Assembly: GCA_018398765.1 (NCBI GenBank)
Contig: JAHBMJ010000406.1
Coordinates: forward strand, 1 to 43,763
Reading direction: 5' to 3'
Length of the DNA stretch: 43,763 nt
Source of the DNA: Chromera velia
Taxonomy: Eukaryota; Sar; Chromeraceae
Shown: positions 29,164 through 39,900 of the stretch, piece by piece
How positions within the stretch are numbered: the stretch's first letter is position 1
Layout: each line of letters starts with the position of its first letter
The notes under the pieces: model-generated
The model's database searches: none
What the model was told of the DNA's origin: nothing
Seen by the model: only the letters and a program-made list of their open reading frames with translations
Made by a program: the position numbers and the translations under genes

Positions 29164-32100
29164 ATGCACGTGCGGTTGCAGGCTTCTGAAAGTAGAGGGA
29201 TTGTCTTCGGGACGCCGCAGAAGAGACAGAAGTCTGCAGTCGCAGACGCAGAACATGACGCTCAGGTAAGAAAAATGATGTGCTATTGCTCACTTTGTAT
29301 TTTAGTACCGTTAGCCCCGTTGATACGATCGCCTTGTTCAATCCCATTGTGCACTGCCTCTGCAGTCTGCCCCCTCTTTTTATTTCCCAGAAATGATTCC
29401 ATCCGTTTGAAAACAATTATTGCTTCAATGAATTTATCACTCTACCTTAATCGCCCCGGGACCGTTGTATCAATCGCATCGTCAAATGTTTTTCTCTTTG
29501 TGTGTGCAGTCTGGAACTCTCGCAGAGACTCAAGGACCATGTGGGTTTATTCCTTTCTGTGCACCTATTTCTTCCTGCACTCGTGCTATACATAGCTTTA
29601 CTTGATTTCCAGCGTGTCACAGTTTTGCTCATTCACCTTACTATAACAAGATGGATTTAGTTCGATTTTGCCGTGCCCTTCTCTCGTTTATGTCTTTCTT
29701 TCTGTTCCTTCCCTGTCGTGCATCTTCCATGTGTTCCCGCCTGTTTTTCTTTTCCAAAAAGATAGCACTTTCTCGATCGTTGTTTTTGTTTGTTGTGTCT
29801 CTCTTACTTTTCTTGTTCTGCATGGCCTGCATTCATTTTTCTTTGGCGGGCTGTGCAGAGGAGGAGAAGAAGAAGGAGAAGAAAACTCTGAAGGTCTGTC
29901 TCTGTCTGTCTCTAGCCTTTTCAATACGATCTCTACCTGTGTGGCGCCTGGACGGCCGTGGAGAATTTTCTTTGCCTAATGTCGCCCCAGAGCACGCACG
30001 CGTGTCAGCTGCATATCCACAGCAGCTCCTCACATTCTTTTCGTAATCGGGACAGAATGCACACCCGGTCATTGCTCACCATTCTCTATGACCATTCCGA
30101 TAACTCAAAAATTATCTTGACAGCGTGGACCCATTTGATGCTGCAGGGAGAGGAGTGGGAGGATGCAGAAGAGAAGGGAAACAGGTTGACGAAGATGCGG
30201 AAGTTAAAGACGGAGAGAGACGCAGAGGTCAGCCTGGTCCATGCAGACACCTGCTGTTCGTATAGCCCTTTCTTTTTTTCCTTTTTTTTTGGCGAGCTTT
30301 TTTTTTTTTCATATGAGCGGAGTGTAGCGCTCCAGGGGGCGGATCACGTCAACGATCGAGCGGATCGAGATCTTCCTCTGCATGGTCCCAACACTCCGGT
30401 CCGGATGTGGATTTGAAGCGCGGCACAAGTAAGTCAGCCTGCTCAATGCTGTATGCCTCTGCTCATTTGTCGGTAGAACTACTTTTGCTGTTTTTCCCCT
30501 GATCAATCCTCTCGATGTGCTTCGACGTGCATCAGAGAAAAACTGATCTTCATTCCAGAGTGAAAATGCCTGATTGGATTCCTTTTCCGTATTGCAAAAG
30601 AAGCCGTCATCAACTTTTGGGGGAAAAAAAGCCTCTCCTCCGTTTAGATTGCAGCCAAATGCAGCTTCTGCATTTCTGTAGGTATATGTGACTGCTCACT
30701 TCTCTCAAATGCGTGCTTTACCATGAAAGCGAAACAAATTTGAAATTGAGTCTAATTGACCATGGTCTCCTTTTTTGGAGTCACAGTGCTCTGATACCGG
30801 CATTGTGAAAAGCGTACTTACATACTCAATGCGTGATCATGCAATTGAAGCTGGATGAAGAGAGCTCTGCAGGGACAACCAGACTTCACGGATCGGGAGA
30901 CAGCCTCAGGGTATCGAGACCCAACATTTGAGAAGGCAACCCTCGTGGTGAGTATCTTTCCGTCTCCACGTTCATCTCCTCTACCTTTCTTAGAAAAACA
31001 AAAAGAGAAAGCGTCGTGGGCGACCTGCGTGTGAATTCTACTTCGTTTTCTCGTGGGCAAGCGAGTACGAGTCTCTTTTACCTTCTCGACCTCTGAGTCT
31101 CTCTTTTTCTACACTCCTCGGGCGTGATGGTGTAAGACCCTCAAAGAGAGTGTCCCCCGGGTCTTGCATTACTCGTCAAAAATCAAAGTTTTCTTTATGT
31201 ACTTTGCTCACTGTCGCCAATGTCTTGTTTTCTCCTTATTTTGATTGCCTTTTAATTGACTTTTTCCAGTTTTTATTCTCATGACTCGCTCGCTGAGTTC
31301 ACCAATTTAGGGCCCAAGATTGACAAATGATGTCGATCTGTGCATGCTCTCGTGTGGTCACCCGGAACGGAGCTCGGGCAGATACCCTCCCTATCAATGC
31401 TCGATCCCTCCTGACAGTGCATCACGAGTAGACAAACGGCCCGTTCCGCTTTGCAGTCAATCTTCCTCATGCAATGAAGTCAGGGTACAGACGACGGTTT
31501 TGTGGTAGAGGAAAGCAACTGTTCACTTTCCCTGTTCTGCTTCCTTTGTGTCCCTCTCTTTCTGCTGTGTCTTGTCTTGTTGTCGCTGAGGTTCTCTCTT
31601 TGCAGGTTCCTGGCGAGGAGCCGCTACACTCCGCTCTCATTTTTGTTATTTTTTTGGTTTTTCCTGTGTTTCTCTTTCCTGCGTGGTTTTTCGTCTTTTC
31701 TCCGTTTCTTGTTGCTTTCTGCTCCCTCTTCCCTTGCTTCGAACCAGCACGGTAATTGCATGGCCAGCCAACCTTCTTATGGTGCTGCAGGAAGAGCAGA
31801 AGGAGCGGGGCCCGGCCTCCGACAGCAGAGAAGAGAGGTCAGTCGGCACCACAGGAAATGGAAAATTATTTCATTGATCTGCCTCGGTCGGAACTGAAAG
31901 TGCATCCCTCTACTCGATCTTCGGTCCTCTTTTGTTCTTAATCGCTGGTACGCGTCATGATTTACTCCCGTCTCTCTTTCGATGTGAGCTCTTTGTCATG
32001 GGGACCGCGGAATTTCAAAGCAAGCATTCGCATTGTATCACAGCGACACATAATATACTGTGCGTGTGACCTCATCAATCACTTTTGGTCTCGATGCTGT

Positions 32101-32553
32101 GAAAGCCTCTGTTTGATAACGACAAGTCAAGTAAAACCTAGGGGACTTTTTTGTGTTCTTGTAGCTCGGGGCCTGCATAGAGATTCTCAAAGTAAGTGAA
32201 CCTCTCTTCTGTCTGTTGAATTAAGATCGTGTCCTCCCTGTGTGACACTGTTTGTCAATACATGCAGGGCGAAGCCAGGAGGTTACCGGTCACCTCTGAC
32301 AGGACAGAAGAAGAAAGGACAGAAGAAAGGTCTCGCCGGCTACCGCTGAAAAAGACTGGACTCGTCGCAGAAGTCGAAGAGCCTCAGGTCGGACTGACTG
32401 ATCGACTGACTGACAGACTGACAGACTGACTGACTGATCGACTGACTGACTGACTGACTGACTGACTGACTGACTGACTCACTGACTGACTGACTGATCG
32501 ACTGACTGATCGACTGACAGACTGACAGACTGACTGACTGATCGACTGACTGG

Positions 32554-32590
<37 letters not shown>

Positions 32591-33125
32591 TGACTGATCG
32601 ACTGACTGACTGACTGACTGACTGACTGACTGATCGACTGACTGACTGACTGACTGACTGACTGACTGACTGATCGACTGACAGACTGACTGACTGATTG
32701 ACTGACTGACTGACTGATCGACTGACTGACTGATCGACTGACTGACTGACTGACTGACTGACTGATCGACTGACTGACTGACTGACTGACTGACTGACTG
32801 ACTGACTGATTGACTGACTGACTCACTCACTGAGTGACTGATCGACTGACAGACTGACTGACTGACTGACTGATCGACTGACAGACTGACTGACTGACTG
32901 ACTGATCGAGCGAACAGACGGCGGCCTCATTGAATGAGTGGGGGACTGAATTATGCCCCTCTTTAATTTCTTATTGATTTTAATTAAATAACTGATGTAT
33001 TGATTGATTGATGGATGGATGGATGGATGCAGCCCGATGACTAGCCCGATGAGGTCTTGGAGGCGACCCGCAACAACATCCACATGCTCAGGAAGAATAG
33101 AGAGTCCAAGGGCCGTGGAATGTAA
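29164..33125 (+). CDS. Hypothetical charged protein built from small phase-0 exons (model incomplete)
   Basis: A series of short open segments, each with acceptor and donor and whole codons, runs along the plus strand. They are 29182-29265 (ASESRGIVFGTPQKRQ..., possibly extended to ATG 29164), 30147-30227 (GEEWEDAEEKGNRLTK...), 30873-30947 (GQPDFTDRETASGYRD...), 32165-32191 (LGACIEILK), 32268-32387 (GEARRLPVTSDRTEEER...) and 33045-33125 (PDEVLEATRNNIHMLRKNRE..., ending TAA). All join in phase 0 without a stop. Extra candidates are 29861-29893 (Glu/Lys only), about 30336-30401, 31320-31487 and 31791-31837; some of these need other phases. The product is hydrophilic, rich in Glu, Arg and Lys, and no family is recognised. 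The last intron carries the giant TGAC array. The upstream neighbour is the kinase, whose TAG lies about 365 bp before. The start and several exons are uncertain. Confidence 0.4.
32389..32912 (+). repeat. Long (GACT)n array with regular GATC interruptions
   Basis: About 520 bp of GACT/TGAC tetranucleotide, broken at short intervals by the unit CTGATCGACTG and by CAGACTG, giving a higher-order pattern. It lies in the last intron (32388-33044) of the small-exon gene. Minus-strand Ser-Val-Ser-Gln frames are artefacts. Confidence 0.95.
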
Positions 33126-34130
33126 ATAGAAGAAATGAATGCATCGATCGGCATGGATATGGAGCTGGGGATCGATGATTGAGGGCATGCGTGAGAACGT
33201 TGAAACAGACAAATCCTAACCGATAATTAGCGAATTCACATGCACCTGAAATGAATCAATCAGACCAAAGTAAACATGAGTGAGGGGTCGACGGGGGGAA
33301 GAAGCGAAGTTCCCTCAATCCTTCACCTCCCCCTTCGTTGTGGGCAGAAGCATGTTGTGGGGGAAGAAGGGGAAGGGCATTTGAGCGAGAAGAAGAATTG
33401 AGTCTCTGTTGGTCCGGCTCCGTTGCAAACGAAGGATGGAACATCAACATCAAGCAAAAGGAAGGAAAGAGGGTTTCCTTCCCTCTGCATGTTCTCTGGG
33501 AATGGGAGGTGGAGGAAGCTGTATGCTTTCGTTAATGTATTCACTTTTCTTTTTGCATCTGCTTCGCTGGCCCTATTTTACAGCAGTGCAGTGGAATAAG
33601 GGCGGTGGTCTCATGCATTTATGGTGCCTGCCCAGTCAGGTAAGGTCATCATACGGCCGGAAAAGAAAATTCGTCTGTCTGTCTGACTTGAACGATCAAA
33701 GTTTAACCTCCTTCTCCCTGCCTGCAGTCCCCTTTCCTTCTCTGCCCCCCCTGTCTCACAGAAAAAAGAAAAAAGAGAGAAAGGTGGTCGTTTCAAATCC
33801 GTCAGAGCTGGAGAGAAACACTGACGAGGAAGGCGTGCAGTTAAAGCCGAATGCTCTCCCTCCGTCCGCTCTGACTGACTCTTTTTTTCTTCCTCTGAGA
33901 TGATCTCCAACACATTGAGGTCTTCTTTGTCTACGAGGTCTTAGATTTTTTTTTTTCTTTTCACTCCCAGTCTTCATTCACTCTCAGACAGGCTTCATGA
34001 CATTGCTTTTTGCATTCTGCATGGAAGCTGTTCAGCTTCCGGCTTGAGTCAAAAAGTTGCAAGCTGCTGAAAGAACTCCTAGACTAATGCAGGCTAGAAT
34101 GCAGGGCAGCGGATCGAAGAAGTAGTAGAT
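33126..34130. other. No supported gene
   Basis: Intergenic. A few ORFs below 165 codons on both strands have no domain. T-runs and an AAAAAAG-rich patch lie at 33760-33785. Confidence 0.4.
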
Positions 34131-35560
34131 CAGAGGTATATGCCAGAGCGTTGTCTCCCCTGAGAAGTTGAATTGATTTAATTAGGTAAATTTAAAGCAA
34201 CTTTTTTGGGATTTCATGCTAAAAAAGTCTCCCTCCAAATTAATAGGCTCCAATCAAATTATGTTAAACTGTATAATCGGTTTATGTATGGTTAAGTCTA
34301 CGGTTAAGTATTATATATAAACCATATAAACTTTATTTGAACATCGCTAGGAACATCGTTTTTACATTTTTTTTTTTTAACTTTTTCTGCTAAGATTGAT
34401 CTAAGAATCTGCTTTTAGCCTTTTACAACTATTCAATCTTTACAGGAATCGTGTGGGGGAGCCAACGGGTTTTATGCCAATCCAGATGCTAGTTATACTA
34501 GTGTTCTGTAGTGCTTAACAAGCTAGGAAGTTTGATAGGGTTGCTTTGTTTTTCGGCGGTAGAGAAAAGCGATTGCCGGCAGGACGGCAATTGCCGGCAG
34601 AGCTTGTCGCCACCGGCAGAGCGACTGACAGTCGATGGCAGAGAAAGTTAATTAGAGTTCAATGATAAAATCTGTGGGTCATTATCTCATAATTTATCTG
34701 TTAGAGTTAGCTAGGGAGTTAGTTTATATATGTTGTACACAGACTGTTTATAGGTTTAAACACTGTGACAGTCTGTATATGGTTTTACACAGTCCGATTA
34801 TAGGTGTACATGGAGGTGTGTGACACTCCGTCATAGGTGGTACAGTCTGAGGAGGTGCTTGAAGTTCATACCTCCTACAACCCATCTGCATGGTCAGAAG
34901 ACGAAAACGTTTCACAAAAGAGGCAGACTGAGAGAGAGAAAAGGAAAAGCAGTTCTCACAGCTTTCGCTCTAGCAGTGCAAAAGTGCGTCGCCGCAGTTG
35001 GTCTTCCGTACGTCGTTCAGAAAGGGAGAGCTCAGAGGGGGGGGCACTTGGAGGGCTATTGGGGGACTGACACAGTGATACCGCAACACGTTATCACGTT
35101 TGAGTACATAGGTAATAAATATTTTTTTTTCCAATATTTTTTATATTTTTTTTTTTTTTTTTTTAATAATTATCAAAAGGCTGTAAGAATGCTATGATCG
35201 CTTATAAAAGAATTTAAAAGCATTTTGTAGCAACTGCGCCGCAGATAAAAATTTTTTTTTTGAGACCTATTTTTTTACCTTTTTTTTCCGGCAGTGACTA
35301 AGTCAGAAATGTCCATTGCCGGCAGACCAGCAATTGCCGGCAGTGAAGGATCATTGCCGGTAGCGATCGCAACCCTGAAGTTTGATAGAAGATTGATTGT
35401 TTTTTTGTATATTAAATTAAGTAATACTCAATTGCTAATTTAAATTTCTTCTACTAAAGTGTTAACTAATTTGAAATGTATAAAAAATAGCTTACAGGAG
35501 ACTATATTGGGAGTTCTCCCCTTTTTTAGCAATTATCTTTGTTAAACACTAGAGAACACG
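34131..35560. other. AT-rich island carrying the transposon-like insertion
   Basis: A+T-rich sequence like the 4.0-4.9 kb island, with TTTTTT and TATATA words. The 34537-35376 insertion sits in the middle. No host gene is seen. Confidence 0.6.
34537..35376. mobile_element. Non-autonomous DNA transposon (MITE-like, about 840 bp) with target-site duplication
   Basis: Both sides carry the direct repeat gaagtttgat (34527-34536 and 35377-35386; it extends to 12 bp if 'ag' is counted). Inside it the ends are inverted: AGGGTTGC at 34537-34544 and GCAACCCT at 35369-35376. Just inside both ends are arrays of the palindrome-cored word ATTGCCGGCAG: 34572-34603 on the left, and 35316-35344 plus 35353-35362 on the right. 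The interior has repeated 'cacagtctg'/'acagtccg' words and T-runs. A 9-11 bp duplication with short inverted ends and subterminal repeats fits Mutator-like elements; hAT elements give 8 bp. No transposase is seen. A 125-codon ORF at 34820-35197 has no recognisable domain. Confidence 0.7.
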
Positions 35561-36735
35561 TCTACTAGAAGCGCGTGCATTCGGGGGACCAGAGGAGTAC
35601 AGGGGGAGGGCTGGGAGGAAGGAGGAGTAGGCAGTGCGCTGGTCATGACTGAGGGGTAGGAAGTACTTAGCAAATGCCGAAGAAGGCATTCAGACGGAGG
35701 AGCGTCAAGTATGAGGTCGTATGAGAGAGAGAGCTAGCTAGCAGCGAGAGCAGTAACCAGGACAGAAGGAAGAGACGAAAGACGAATAGGCCAGACGCTA
35801 GGAACAAACCTTAAGTCAATGCCCCCCCTACCAGATACGAACATTTAATAATTATTGTGCTTAAATCACCATACTTCATTCAAATTCCGCAAAAAACCCT
35901 GAGTCTTTATCGTTTATGGACTGAAACGAGTGATTTGATCCTGTATCCGGAAATTTGACGAATTGTGAATACCAACCCAAGAGTGTTCGACATTCAAGTC
36001 ACGCACGTACAGCTGTACATTAAGGCCGACTTGGTTGGCCCAACACGGGGCTGACAGGAAGCCCCCCTCTTCAAAGAACAGGAACTCAATTAAACTGTGG
36101 GCCTGTATGCATGCGTTGACTGAATTAAGCAAAAAAGGAAGGAACCGTTCGAGGAATCCAGGATGTCCATGCATGTGCAAATTGCGCCTGAGATTGAAAG
36201 AGGAGAATCCGAAACTCAAAGTGCACACCCAGACTGCTGTTCAGGTTGAAAAGGCCCAGATCAGGATTTTCGCATGCCCAGAGTGCAAAAATATGCACCC
36301 ACCCCCTTGACCCCGAATAATTGCACTGCCAAGATTTACTTACTTGGACAGAAGAAGCTCGGAGATACAGAAAAGAGGGTGCATGCAGGAAATTCAATGA
36401 CTGGCTCATCGAGAAGAAAAAGTGTGGAGTTCACCCCGCTCTCTCTGGCTGCGACGAAAAAAACAAGTTCAAGTTCACTGGCATGGCAGAACCTTGAATG
36501 ATCATTAAATTAAATGCAGGCATGAAATAAACACAAACAATTGCAAGACTGCCACTTGCATCCCTTTCTTTCGAACGATGTCGTATCATGTGTCCCCACT
36601 CCGACCAGTGCCGCACTCCCTCAAAGCAAGTATGGGCCTCTCATTCATCCCCCGCCCCACAGAGAGAGGAAGGCCCTTTCAAGCAAGCAAAGAAAACGAA
36701 AGAAACGAAAAAGAAAAGTCACGTCCATGCACTCT
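35561..36735. other. No supported gene
   Basis: Includes a GA/GGA-rich stretch (35580-35720) and ORFs on both strands at 35914-36409. A minus frame reads NVQLYVRDLNVEHSW..., a plus frame CMCKLRLRLKEENPK.... Neither has a recognisable domain, and they overlap antisense, so I leave them unassigned. Confidence 0.35.
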
Positions 36736-36920
36736 CTACTCATGAATCCAGGATCTCTGCACGTAACCATCGTCTAGATCCCACGCTGCCTGGAGACGGG
36801 GAGGCCCCTTCTTCTCCAGAAGAACCCCAGGAGCCACCAGGGGAAAGCGCTCTGCAAATGTCCGCACTTTGTCTGACGATACGCGCAGCATTACGTGCTC
36901 GCCTGCGGTAGAGGCAATGC

Positions 36921-36961
<41 letters not shown>

Positions 36962-39900
36962 TATCAATGAAGTTCGTTCAACCTATGTGCATGTTTTGGG
37001 TAAGTGCGGTAAATCAAAAATATGCTCTGGATGGAGTTGTGAGTCCAACAATGTACAGAGATCTAGCTTCAGAAAAGTTCTATTGCACTTTGTGCGCTGC
37101 TCTCATGCCCATAGATTGATGCCAACCGCTGCCGAGACACGAAGCTACGCACGCATCGTCACCAAGAGATGGCACACTGCCCTCGTACGCACCTCTAGAG
37201 GCCATCTGAAAAGAAAAAGCCCATTGCGTGCGTCAGTCTTGTTGTTTGTTCTCCATTTATCTACCTAGCTGCACTCCCCACCCACCTGTCACTTTTCCTG
37301 GATGGTCCAACCCCATTGCCCCGATTATTTCGAAAGCGTTGGTCACGGTCTCCTTGTGGAAGGAGGCCACTCGCACGGACTTGAACTCTGGGACTAGACT
37401 GAACTCAGTACAGAAGAAAAGAGAAGAGCACAAAGCTGAGACTGAGTGATTTGCGGGGAGGCAAACAGATAAGCAAGAAGGCAGACACTGCCAAACATCG
37501 AAGTGTTGGGTTGAAAGCGTGAAAAGAGCAGGCAGACTGAGAGGGAGATAATACACAGCTAGGTAAACTAACGAGAAACAGGGTGGGCATCCAGGAGGAA
37601 AAGGCAAGGCAGGCAATCAGAAGTTGAGAAAAGGAAAAGAGCAGAGACGAACGGGGCCCCCTCTCTCCCACATGCAGGCTGCTGACCCCCTCATCAGATT
37701 AGGGTTCTGTGTAGTCACCCCTGTGGGGCACATGTTGGTGTTGCACTTGAGTGCCTGGATGCACCCGAGAGAGAACATGAACGCCCGTGCGGCGTTGCAG
37801 GTGTCGGCCCCGAGTGCGAGTGTCCTGACGATAGAGAACCCCGACAGGATTTTCCCACTTGCAATGATCTGCAGCCGCCAGAAAGGAAATAAAAGAAAGC
37901 GCAATAATTGCTGGAAACATACAGTGGAGTGTTTCATGTCAACCAAGAAAAAAACAATGAAGAATTGGGAGCGACCAACAAACTCTGGCAACAGTAAAGG
38001 GACACATCAAAAAGGGACCAGACAGTTGACTGGAAAACACTTCAGTCGTCGAGGATACGGAAAGAAGAACCAACAAAGGGGCAGAGTGTGTAGAGGCGGT
38101 GCGTGAAGCGCGCACGCAAACTCACAAAGACATAAGGACAAACGGAGAGCAAAATGGAAGCGAAGGCATGCAGAAAAAAAAGTGAAAGAGGAGGTCCCAA
38201 ACCAACCACTTACCCGTATTTTATCCCTCAGCCCGCCCCCCGTCAACATGTTGTTCACCAGATTCAGTCCCTCTTGCAATGGCATCCCGACGCTGTCTGA
38301 GAACTCTGGGGGTGCGGCCCCGGTGCCTCCCTCGGACCCGTCCACTGTAACGAAGTCGGGACGGATGCCTGAAACAAGACAGAGCAGGCAAGCAAGCCAG
38401 TCGGTCTAAGCCAGACAGGCGGGAAGGAAAAGATGTGGAGAAAAGTCGGGAGGGATCCATCAGCCTCTCAGAATGCTTGGGAGTCTGCAACAGCCTTCAT
38501 GTGTTCAAACGAGAGGGTGCCGGAGTATGCTTAGGTAGACGTTTTTGGACACATGCCGAACCAAGGACTCAGCTAAGGCAGGAGAATCCGGACAGGATGA
38601 AGAAACGAGACGAGACGACATTCATCCCTGACCAGTCTCAATCATTGCATGGCAGATGGCCGAGAAGTCTTCAGGCTGTCCCACACAGAGTTTGAATCCC
38701 ACCGGCTTCCCTCCTGAGAGTTCTCTCAACTTTCCGATAAACTCCATCATCCCTGTAGGAGACGAGAAGGCCGAATGACGAGGAGGGGAGTTGCAATCTT
38801 CCTCAGCTGGAAAGGGCAAACCCCGAGCTGTTGCGATGGCTTTGGTGATCTTTCCCTTTGGCAGCATGCCCCCATGTGAAGGTTTGGCTCCTTGGCTGAG
38901 CTTCAGCTCGATCATTTTGCACTGTTCCCTCTGTGCGTTCTCTTTGAACAACACAGGATCGAATGTTCTTCTCAAGCCCCCCTGCCCACACCCAAAATAC
39001 CCAGTACCAATATTCCAAACCAAATCACCCCCAGGCTTCAAATGAAACTCCGACATGCCCCCCTCTCCGGTGTTATGGAAGAACCCCCCCCGCTTTGCCC
39101 CCTCGTTCAAGGCCAGAATCGCATTATCACTTAGAGCCCCGTAGGACATCCCAGAGATGTTCAGGAGGGAGGCGCTGTACGGCTGTTTGCACCCGTTTTC
39201 CTTCTTTCCGATGGTCACTCTTTTGTTCTCTTCAGGAACCTCCGTGGGAAAGATCGAGTGGTTTGCCCACGTGTACCCGACCTGATTTGATTGGGGCATG
39301 GGTGGGTGGAAAGGGACGTCTAGCGAAGCAAGAGGATTAAAGAGTAAGTAAAGTTTCTTGCATACGGCGAAAGTACTTACACAGGCATGCTGTCATGCAG
39401 CCTTCTTATGATGGCTGCAAAACAAAAAGCGAAGGAAGGAAGAGAGAGAATCAGTAGAGAAAGTCGGGGTCAGAACTAAAAGAGACATGCAGACAGACAG
39501 ACCGACAGAAAGACGGGCGAGACCATGCAAAACTCTGTTGCACTTACCGCATACACATTTCTGCTGGTGCCAAAACACGCAGCATCAGGCGCCTCCTTCG
39601 ACCGTCGGTATGCCATGCTCTGCAATGAAGTGAAACAAACAGGAGTCCATATAAACGACTGAACAAGAGGTGAAGGCTCTTTCTTAATTCGTGCTGCACT
39701 GAAGCTTCAGCTGTCTTTCAGGTGAGAATATGCATGCCTTTATTGCACAATTTGCAAACCTCCACCTATCCACCGACCCACCCACCCACCAACCGACCCT
39801 GTGTTGTCGATCGTACTGGATGTCAGGCTCGTAGTCGGACTCGATGAAATACTGGCGGATCTCTGGACGCAATACCTCCAGGATGTACCTGCAGGCAGGG

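Noticed and set aside
32384-32830. 148-codon minus-strand ORF of Ser-Val-Ser-Gln repeats (and similar frames at 40510-41112)
   Set aside because: Pure translation of the TGAC microsatellite in introns; no independent coding signal.
32389-32912. CRISPR-like array
   Set aside because: No constant repeat with unique spacers; it is a tetranucleotide satellite in a eukaryotic intron.
35914-36409. Overlapping plus and minus ORFs of 90-104 codons
   Set aside because: No domain, and mutually antisense; no splice-supported extension found.
39383-39416. A 34-nt candidate exon (acceptor TTTTGCAG, donor GTAAGT) in the glutamate-synthase-domain gene
   Set aside because: Including it puts a stop in frame or breaks the phase; joining 39548 directly to 39281 gives the family-like NVYA|VGYTWANHS.
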